A program made the translations under genes and the position numbers. Shown here one piece after another: positions 55,266-64,000 of a stretch of 64,000 nt of DNA (position 1 is its first letter; each line of letters begins with the position of its first letter). This stretch comes from Apophysomyces variabilis (lineage: Eukaryota; Mucoromycota; Mucoromycetes; Mucorales; Mucoraceae): positions 797,465 to 861,464 of the forward strand of contig MZZL01000408.1 in the NCBI GenBank assembly GCA_002749535.1, given 5' to 3'. Under the pieces are notes generated by a model. That model was not told the DNA's origin. It searched no databases and worked only from the letters and a program-made list of their open reading frames with translations.

Positions 55266-58200
55266 ATGGATGCAGCCACGCTTCTCGCCAACACACTTTC
55301 ACCCGGTAGGCTACTGCGCCGCAGTGACAATATATCCGTTTCCTTTGGAACTAACGCTCATTCATTATTAGATCGTAACCTTCGTGAAGATGCCACCCAG
55401 CAACTAGAGTTATTGGCTCAGAAAGACTATGTGCGTGTTACCCCACCGTGATCGATCGCGTGAATAGCCCGTTAATCGTTTGTTTGCATTTACAGGCAAA
55501 TTATGCTCTTTTGCTGTGTCAGCAGTTAGCGAATGAGCAGGCTGATGATAACATTCGTATGGCTGCCGGTCTCGCTTTGAAGAACAGTATGGCTGCAAAG
55601 GTGAGATGATTTTTGTTTCAGAGAATCCTGATTTCTGAGTATCAATAAATAAAAGGAATATGCGCGCAGAGAAGAGCAAAGACAACGATGGCTGGCAGTA
55701 GACGAAACCACGAGAGTTCAGATTAAGCAAGGTGTACGTTTGATTTATGTGATATTGCAGGATTTTCATAGTGGTATGCGTAGGTGTTGGTTTCTCTCGC
55801 TTCCCCAAGGAAAATGGCCGGAAATATTGCTGGTCAGGTAGAATTTCGGATTACTTTGTGGATATAATACAGATATCCAACTTATTCGTATATCATCAGG
55901 TCGTGGCTGCCATTGCTGAAATCGAACTACCACTCGGTCAATGGCCTGACTTGATCCAGGTCCTGCTGGAAAACGTGACTGCATCAGATAATACAAACCT
56001 GAAGCAATCTACTTTGCAAGCTATTGGTTATGTTTGCGAGGCTACAGTAATTACCTTAGTTGAAAAGTATCTATTACGTTTGGTATTTATCTTCTTTATG
56101 CTTTCACGCACAGGATCCGACCGTTCTCGAGTTGCAGTCAAACAACATTTTGACTGCAGTCGTCCAGGGCGCCCGCAAGGAAGAGACAGAGTATACTGCT
56201 TGTTCCGTTTGCTGATCCGTTCTAACTCAAAAAATAAATTTAGTGTTGATGTCAGACTGGCTGCTATCAAGGCATTGTATAACTCATTGGAGTTTGTGAA
56301 GGAGAACTTTGAGCGTGAGGTAAGCAGTTTCTAGATTGAGAACAATGAACTATGTTGGCTTGACATGTGAGCTACCAGGGTGAAAGGAACTTCATTATGC
56401 AAGTTGTCTGTGAGGCCACTCAGAGCGAATCTAGTCAAATTCAAGTGGCTGCATTCGAGTGTCTAGTTCGGATTATGCAGTTATACTATGATAAGATGCG
56501 CTATTACATGGAGAAAGCTTTGTTTGGAGTAAGCTAGTTAAACGGCGAAAGGAGCTACAGGTTTATCTCAGGCTTATATTTTTAGCTCACTGTTACTGGT
56601 ATGAACCATCCTGACGAAAAAGTAGCGCTCCAAGCTATCGAATTTTGGTCTACCGTATGCGATGAAGAAATGGACTTAAAGGACGAGGCTGCAGAAGTAA
56701 GCCGTTGCGGGTTTACAAGGAAACCGAAGAATATGGAGACTGATATTTGTCGTTGCTTAGGCTGCGGAAGCTGGAGAACAGCCTGAGCGTAACATATATC
56801 ATTTCGCCGAACTTGCTTTACAAGACATCTTACCGGTGCTGTTATGGTTGCTGACCAAGCAGGAGGAAGATGAGGATGAAGATGAATGGAACGTTTCAAT
56901 GGCAGCCGCTACTTGTTTGGCTCTCTTGGCCCAGTGTGTTGGTAACATGATCATCGCCCCCATTGTTCCATTTGTGGAGCAAAACATTCAAAACGCTGAC
57001 TGGCGGTATCGCGAGGCTGCTGTCATGGCTTTTGGATCTATTTTGGATGGACCAGATGAGAATCTGCTGACACCTTTAGTTGACCAGGTAAGTCTAAAGG
57101 ATGCCTCAGCAAGTTTAGGTTATTTACGCCCATCGACCGCAGGCATTGCCCACTCTTATCAACATGATGAGAGATACTGTTGTGAATGTCAAGGACACTG
57201 TTGCATGGACATTGGGACGTGTTTGCGAATTGTTGGTCCATTGTATCAAGCCAGACCTTCATCTTCATGATTTAGTTTCCGCCCTCGTCCTTGGTCTTCA
57301 GGACAACCCTCGCATAGTTGGAAATTGCTGTTGGGTAAGCTTTTGTAACAGTAACGCCATGTCCTGACACGTTTTATTAGTCCTTGATGAATCTAGCCGA
57401 GCAACTTGGTCCTGCACTCGGAACAGACGTTCCTAGCTGTCCCCTCTCCATGTACTTTGACGGAATCGTTAACGCTTTGTTGCAATTTACTGAAAGAGCT
57501 GATAATGAAGCCAACTGCCGCACTTCAGCATATGAAGCTATTGCGACACTGGCAATGTTTTCGGCTAATGTAGGTGGCGGTTACAAGTTGAAGCCCAACG
57601 CCTGATTCCTTGTGTAATTTCTTTGTAGGATTGTATACCAACCGTCCAAAAAGTGGTACTGACTGTTCTGGATCGTTTGGATACCAGCGTTGCTTTGGAG
57701 GTAACGTTTGAGATGTCATACACTTAAGTGTAAACTCATATATGTCTGCTCTAGAATCAAATTGTCGGTGCAGATGAACGTGCGGATCACTCCGAGTTGC
57801 AGTCAAGCTTGTTGGGTGTTCTTACAGTACGTATATCTTCATTCCTATAAATATTCCTGGTAACCTGTGATTGTAGAACTGCATTAGACGCCTCTCTAGA
57901 GATATTGCATCCGTTTCTGATCGCATCATGACTGTTCTACTTCAACTCTTGAACACTCAATCCAAGCAAGCAACTACAACAGAAGATGCATTCTTGGCAG
58001 TGGGTGCCTTAACCTCAGCGCTTGAAGCTGATTTTAGCCGATATGCCGAACCATTTGTACCTATTCTCTGTGTTGCTTTACAGAATCCTGCAGAGTACCA
58101 GCTGTGTTTCATCGCTGTAGGCATAATTGGCGACATTTGTCGTGCTTTAGGAGAGAACTCGGCACCCTACTGCACGTCATTTATGCAATTATTGGTGTCG

Positions 58201-58876
58201 AATCTGCAAAGCCCAGTGCTTCATCGTAGTGTGAAGCCGTCGATCTTGTCTTGCTTTGGAGACATCGCACTTGCTATTGGCGAAAAATTCGAGCCTTACT
58301 TGGATGTTGTAATGGCAGTACTGCAACAAGCAGGAAACATGCGCGCAGATAAGGACAATTACGAACTTATCGACTATGTCAACACATTGCATGAATGCAA
58401 TATCGATGCGTATGTTGGTATCGTGCAAGGAATGAGCGGCTCCCAAAACAGTGAGTTCAACTGATGCATTCACTTAAGCTTGCTTACAATATCTGTCTTA
58501 GGTGGCCTGCTTTTGCAGTATATGCCCAACGTCTTCATGTTCATGAATGCTATTGCTACTGACCCCAACCGTTCGGATTCGCTCACTCGCGCCTTGATTG
58601 GATTATTGGGGTAAGCTACAATAGACATAGACCGTTTGTATGGACTAACATTGAACTGTTATAGTGACCTTGCTGAAGCATTCGGTGGTCCACTTAAACA
58701 ATTTTTCCAAGCAGACTGGGTTCCAATACTCCTACGAGAAGCTAGAACAGGACGCCATTACAGCACCACAACAAAGGAAACTGCCCGATGGACCAAAGAG
58801 GTATTTTTTCAGAGTATTTTATATGGTATCAAACGCTAACTGATTGAAATAGATGATTAAGCGAGCGTGTCAATAA
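55266..58876 (+). CDS. KAP95: importin subunit beta-1 (karyopherin beta, Kap95)
   Basis: Nineteen exons: 55266-55305, 55372-55430, 55496-55600, 55656-55733, 55784-55837, 55900-56046, 56114-56190, 56244-56319, 56379-56528, 56586-56696, 56761-57087, 57143-57334, 57381-57569, 57629-57700, 57755-57826, 57877-58450, 58502-58610, 58665-58800, 58853-58876. They give 863 aa, against 861 in yeast. It carries importin-alpha/NLS cargo through nuclear pores and releases it on Ran-GTP. It is a HEAT-repeat superhelix: [55 protein letters not shown], the acidic loop [79 protein letters not shown] and the C-terminal KETARWTKE. All 18 junctions agree in phase. Confidence 0.97.
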
Positions 58877-59745
58877 ACTTTCCATACTCCCCCTTCTTGT
58901 TTTACTTAGTGTCGTTGCACTTAGACATATTTAGTTGCCATTGTAGCACTTAACTGTACCCTTTCCCCTCAAGTATCAGCACATTCAATTTCCCTTTTAA
59001 CCATTACCTTGTTTCTTTTTGGTTCGCAACATGTTTCAGCTGCTGAATCCGAAAGTTTTACTAGCTGGGTCATGATTTTGGAAACACTATATGCTATAGT
59101 TGACTCGTGAAGAATTTGGACTATAGCATTATTGCAGCTTTTATCGTTTCCTGCTATTACTGACCTACGAACTATACTAATTATTGGTGGTCGATCAGGC
59201 AGTTGGAACGTTCAGAGGAGAGGAAAAAAAAAAGCAAAACGCGTAATTTCTGGACGACATAGAGTGGGCTTATGGATTGTGTTAATAATAGGTTGATAAG
59301 AATAAGAAACTATTCTGATGTACTAGATGAAGAGTTACGGTTTAAATTACTGTCATAAGTAAATACAACGCTTCTGATAATTTAATGAAATTGCTATTGG
59401 TAATATGGACAACCACAGTATAAGCAAAGGATGGGGACAAATGCGCGGATAATTATTTTCCTTGTGTTGATAGTGATGATTTCTTTCGCACGTCTGCATT
59501 CATTCAGCCGCATAGATCAGCAGCATTGACAGACGTGAACTTTCGTAAGGTGCTAGTAGCCGTCTGCATTACAGCTGGGAAAGCAGTTTACTTGATTGGC
59601 TGAATTTTTCTAGCCAGCTGATTACATCTACCCCTTGGCCTACTTTTCATACATGGACAACTTACATTGCACACATCGCGTACTGTACAAGTTTTTCTGT
59701 AATAAAACACAACCGACAGATGCATTTCATTAGTAATCATGTTCA
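58877..59745. other. intergenic between KAP95 and the tandem array
   Basis: No supported gene; A/T-rich with short homopolymer runs. The array begins abruptly at its right end. Confidence 0.5.
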
Positions 59746-62342
59746 GTGGGTCCTTCTTCTGACGCCCTGCAGAAGAAGGTGAGGTCTCTGGGGGACTTTA
59801 CAAAGATTGACTACACACTCTGCGAGTTGCGTTGGTCTTTCACCCACTGCTGGATAGTGCGTGTTTGCTAGTTGAACTGGTAATGTGTTGTTGGCGAGGT
59901 AAGAATGCTTACAAGCTCTTTTTTTTTCTTTCTGTTTCTTTTTCTTTTTCTTTTTCTTTTGCACACAAAAGACTTACTCTCTGTAGCTGCTAGAGAAACT
60001 CCTCAAACGAAGCAATAAGAAAGGGAGAAGAAGGAAATGGCCCAAATCCTTTCGTAGCGGTTCCTTGTCCTGCCGCAGTTCAGGTCTGGGAGTGGTTCCT
60101 CAGAAACTTCTCAAGGTCAGCTATATACTCTGGGAGTTGCACTGGCCTTGACCGCTTGCGATTGGCATCTGGCTACCGGCCGATAGGAACTTTGGTCAAA
60201 AGTAACTGTAGATACATGGACACGGCTAAATATGATTTACCCACAAAATTTTTTCTCTGCTAGTTACCAGATACCGGTGCTACCAATACGCTTGGGTACT
60301 TTTGGTCATTACTGCGAGGCCAGCTTCCATTTGAAGGGCGGGAAGGAAATAATGTTCTTTCTACTAGAAAGACGTGTAGAACATGCTACGTTTCGGTACC
60401 CGAGTGTTTTGTTGCACTGGTAACATGTCAAGCCGTGTCCATGGTGGGTCCTTCTTCTGACGCCCTGCAGAAGAAGGTGAGGTCTCTGGGGGACTTTACA
60501 AAGATTGACTACACACTCTGCGAGTTGCGTTGGTCTTTCACCCACTGCTGGATAGTGCGTGTTTGCTAGTTGAACTGGTAATGTGTTGTTGGCGAGGTAA
60601 GAATGCTTACAAGCTCTTTTTTTTTCTTTCTGTTTCTTTTTCTTTTTCTTTTTCTTTTGCACACAAAAGACTTACTCTCTGTAGCTGCTAGAGAAACTCC
60701 TCAAACGAAGCAATAAGAAAGGGAGAAGAAGGAAATGGCCCAAATCCTTTCGTAGCGGTTCCTTGTCCTGCCGCAGTTCAGGTCTGGGAGTGGTTCCTCA
60801 GAAACTTCTCAAGGTCAGCTATATACTCTGGGAGTTGCACTGGCCTTGACCGCTTGCGATTGGCATCTGGCTACCGGCCGATAGGAACTTTGGTCAAAAG
60901 TAACTGTAGATACATGGACACGGCTAAATATGATTTACCCACAAAATTTTTTCTCTGCTAGTTACCAGATACCGGTGCTACCAATACGCTTGGGTACTTT
61001 TGGTCATTACTGCGAGGCCAGCTTCCATTTGAAGGGCGGGAAGGAAATAATGTTCTTTCTACTAGAAAGACGTGTAGAACATGCTACGTTTCGGTACCCG
61101 AGTGTTTTGTTGCACTGGTAACATGTCAAGCCGTGTCCATGGTGGGTCCTTCTTCTGACGCCCTGCAGAAGAAGGTGAGGTCTCTGGGGGACTTTACAAA
61201 GATTGACTACACACTCTGCGAGTTGCGTTGGTCTTTCACCCACTGCTGGATAGTGCGTGTTTGCTAGTTGAACTGGTAATGTGTTGTTGGCGAGGTAAGA
61301 ATGCTTACAAGCTCTTTTTTTTTCTTTCTGTTTCTTTTTCTTTTTCTTTTTCTTTTGCACACAAAAGACTTACTCTCTGTAGCTGCTAGAGAAACTCCTC
61401 AAACGAAGCAATAAGAAAGGGAGAAGAAGGAAATGGCCCAAATCCTTTCGTAGCGGTTCCTTGTCCTGCCGCAGTTCAGGTCTGGGAGTGGTTCCTCAGA
61501 AACTTCTCAAGGTCAGCTATATACTCTGGGAGTTGCACTGGCCTTGACCGCTTGCGATTGGCATCTGGCTACCGGCCGATAGGAACTTTGGTCAAAAGTA
61601 ACTGTAGATACATGGACACGGCTAAATATGATTTACCCACAAAATTTTTTCTCTGCTAGTTACCAGATACCGGTGCTACCAATACGCTTGGGTACTTTTG
61701 GTCATTACTGCGAGGCCAGCTTCCATTTGAAGGGCGGGAAGGAAATAATGTTCTTTCTACTAGAAAGACGTGTAGAACATGCTACGTTTCGGTACCCGAG
61801 TGTTTTGTTGCACTGGTAACATGTCAAGCCGTGTCCATGGTGGGTCCTTCTTCTGACGCCCTGCAGAAGAAGGTGAGGTCTCTGGGGGACTTTACAAAGA
61901 TTGACTACACACTCTGCGAGTTGCGTTGGTCTTTCACCCACTGCTGGATAGTGCGTGTTTGCTAGTTGAACTGGTAATGTGTTGTTGGCGAGGTAAGAAT
62001 GCTTACAAGCTCTTTTTTTTTCTTTCTGTTTCTTTTTCTTTTTCTTTTTCTTTTGCACACAAAAGACTTACTCTCTGTAGCTGCTAGAGAAACTCCTCAA
62101 ACGAAGCAATAAGAAAGGGAGAAGAAGGAAATGGCCCAAATCCTTTCGTAGCGGTTCCTTGTCCTGCCGCAGTTCAGGTCTGGGAGTGGTTCCTCAGAAA
62201 CTTCTCAAGGTCAGCTATATACTCTGGGAGTTGCACTGGCCTTGACCGCTTGCGATTGGCATCTGGCTACCGGCCGATAGGAACTTTGGTCAAAAGTAAC
62301 TGTAGATACATGGACACGGCTAAATATGATTTACCCACAAAA
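59746..62342. repeat. tandem array of a 698-bp unit, about 3.7 copies
   Basis: Unit starts at 59746, 60444, 61142 and 61840, each exactly 698 bp apart; the fourth copy stops after about 500 bp. Copies look identical by eye. Each unit contains a perfect 9-bp hairpin at its start (CTTCTTCTG with CAGAAGAAG, 8-nt loop), a polypyrimidine run (C/T-rich, about 59919-59959 in copy 1), and a diverged internal duplication: TACACACTCTGCGAGTTGC is echoed 300 bp later as TATATACTCTGGGAGTTGC. Open frames in the unit (a 117-codon minus frame opening with poly-Lys, a 63-codon plus frame) are by-products and not called as genes. Confidence 0.95.
60215..60443. mobile_element. 229-bp inverted-repeat (MITE-like) module in the 698-bp unit
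   Basis: Bounded by perfect 13-bp inverted repeats CATGGACACGGCT (60215-60227) and AGCCGTGTCCATG (60431-60443), with weaker similarity continuing inward. The right terminus is flush with the start of the next 698-bp unit. The same module recurs at 60913-61141 and 61611-61839; the fourth copy (from 62309) keeps only the left end. Non-coding. Confidence 0.65.
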
Positions 62343-62628
62343 ATTTGCTTAGTTGGCCGACACTGATGGGAAGCTCCTTTGAAGGTGTGATACCTTGGCT
62401 AGCTTTACCGACCTGCACGATCTGGCATTCTTTGCATCAACATGTTCTCTCGTCATACTGGACGATTCCGTTCAAACTCCCACTTTATATTTATCTTAAC
62501 ATGTAACACTGTGTACTCCTTTACATTAAAACAGCCAATGACTATTTTACGTTAGGCTCATCACAATCATATCTTCTGTATTACTGTCTATGCATAGGAT
62601 AGTAGAGAAAGTGCAGAAATTGTTCGTG

Positions 62629-63947
62629 TTAAGGACCACATAACCGCTGTGGTAGAGGAGGTACTGTTTTCACCGGACTACAAGGAGGCATCCAGGAATC
62701 CCGTATCCAACTACTTTTTGTCCGGCTGAATTCGGATGTTTTTTCTCTACTGTATATTTCGGTGAATGGCGAGCTTGACCCCTCTGCTTTGGCTGCCTGG
62801 ATGATCTGTGTAACTTTAAGAGCGTTCTCCTTGGGCTCATTAAACCGTTGTACATACATATGCGTTGAATCCTTACCCTAAACATCAACAGGCTGTCCAA
62901 AGAAGATCTGAACTGTTCTATACGTGTTAGACCAGCAGGAATTTTGAGCTTCATGTGCGGCCGCGTCTCAGCCACATACAAGCCATTCGCCGCGAGCTTA
63001 AGCTGCACAGCTTCACCAAACAGACCTGCACTTAACATTAGTACGTACTATAGGTTCCATTGCTTCAAATACAACTGAACACTAACCGACAATCTGCATA
63101 TTCAAGATAGCAAGGTCTTTTATATCATCATCAGATGGGTTACAAGCCACTACGTCGTCGAGCATCTGTTTCGCTTCCAAGATGAGCTTTGTGCGGTCTT
63201 TTTTTATTTGCCCTTTTTCTTGATAACGCTTCATCTCCACCATAGCAACGTCGTACTGGTCTGAACCAATGTGCGCAATGATCCGGACGTCGACTTTGTA
63301 TCCTGGAGTTGCTGTAGAAAATTTCTGTCGTTTATTCGAATTTTTGCTGCTAATCGACACGGATTCCCCACTAGGATATATTCGTTAGTTTGTGTACCTG
63401 GTCTGTTTTGCCCTACCATTTCACCTGTAAATCTGTATTTTTGAACAAATATCGTATGATTGGTCCCCAGATAATACATAGATAATCCGACTCTGTTGGG
63501 GTATAACGAGCAGTATCTTGGAATATATAGGCATCGGACTCGAAATAATTTAACCTAAATAGCTGTTTGCATTCATGAAAGCACATCATTAAAGATTACA
63601 AATGGCAATATATATCCACAATATCTGATTCCAGGCTTTTTGTCGGCGGAAACGAGCTTCTCACGCTATGACTAATAAATTGGCAGCTGTTATTTGTACG
63701 GGCCTTGATTTGCTTTGTGCATCAATGTCAGAGGAATGTCAGACACCTTACATTATGTCCTTTTACTTGCCTTTTCAAATGGCTCGATGTACTTCTTGAA
63801 CGCGCTGCTGAAATCTATCGGTTTGCTTACACTTCCAAGCTTGTCAGTAATTTCACCCCATTGATTTACAGTGAACAGGGACTTTTGTGAGTTTCGAGAG
63901 AAATCGGATATGTCAATCACAGAATTGAGTCCGAGGCTATGATACAT
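62629..63947 (-). CDS. PD-(D/E)XK-like protein of a Mucorales multigene family
   Basis: Five exons: 63947-63771, 63562-63417, 63370-63087, 63025-62877, 62796-62629; 307 aa; phases all agree. The first intron uses a GC donor. It starts near the window edge, so a more 5' exon cannot be excluded. Seen: KPIDFSSAFKKYIEPFEK, ESDYLCIIWGPIIRYLFKN, a GESVSISS turn, then GYKVDVRIIAHIGSDQYDVA running into VEMKR, where Asp...Glu-x-Lys has the spacing style of PD-(D/E)XK nucleases. Next come LAILNMQIVGLFGEAVQLKL, GLYVAETRPHMKLKIPAGL, EQFRSSLDSLLMF and SWIRDSWMPP. I recognise the arrangement from large repeated families in Mucorales genomes; no function is established, and nuclease activity is inference. 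Confidence 0.6.
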
Positions 63948-64000
63948 TATTAACCGTCTTTCCAGTTATAGAAAGACAAAATACATTTACCATATCATCT

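Noticed and set aside
59743..62058. Repeated 117-codon minus-strand ORF opening with poly-Lys, and 63-codon plus-strand ORF, one per 698-bp unit
   Set aside because: The Lys run is just the C/T tract read backwards, and the frames share no family feature; identity between copies follows from identity of the repeat.

Overview
The window is a piece of a fungal nuclear genome, most likely Mucoromycota (Mucorales-like). The evidence is the dense short introns (mostly 45-110 nt), a homoaconitase of the fungal alpha-aminoadipate lysine pathway, a short CaaX-ending G-gamma subunit, and remnants of mobile-element and multigene families that I know from Mucorales. I rebuilt 21 multi-exon or single-exon protein genes by joining exons across GT-AG (and a few GC-AG) introns with phase checked at every junction. 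No rRNA, tRNA or CRISPR array was recognised.

Layout. 1-9.8 kb is an ordinary gene block: a 5'-truncated MFS glycerophosphodiester/phosphate transporter, the peroxisomal receptor PEX5, the Holliday-junction nuclease subunit EME1 and the rRNA-processing factor IMP4. 9.8-17 kb is accessory: an assembly gap flanked by a 146-bp direct duplication, a decayed Fanzor (eukaryotic TnpB-like) gene and a LINE remnant. 17-20.4 kb holds NTAQ1 (Arg/N-degron pathway) and the homoaconitase LYS4. 20.4-31 kb is gene-poor and dominated by a very large (about 1,250 aa) second type of TnpB/Fanzor-like RuvC nuclease whose three catalytic acidic positions all appear intact. 31-48.7 kb is again dense: G-gamma, a glutaredoxin-like protein, TRAPPC2, a SAM methyltransferase with an N-myristoylation-like start, SHQ1, a tiny secreted cysteine-containing protein, GINS subunit PSF3, an EH-domain protein, a TMEM135-like membrane protein, an EI24-type membrane protein and an F-box protein. 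48.7-55 kb is repeat-rich, with mitochondrial ribosomal protein bL35m, a foldback MITE-like element, a DDE transposase fragment and a coiled-coil gene. 55.3-58.9 kb is the 19-exon importin-beta gene KAP95. 59.7-62.3 kb is a near-perfect tandem array of a 698-bp unit, followed by a member of a family known to me from Mucorales, with a PD-(D/E)XK-like ExK motif.

The housekeeping genes are not one pathway, but several cluster by theme: genome maintenance (EME1, PSF3), ribosome and RNP biogenesis (IMP4, SHQ1, bL35m), trafficking (PEX5, TRAPPC2, EH protein, KAP95). The most unusual content is the pair of unrelated-looking TnpB/Fanzor lineages about 8 kb apart, one decayed and one apparently intact, and the 698-bp array in which every full unit carries a 229-bp inverted-repeat element.
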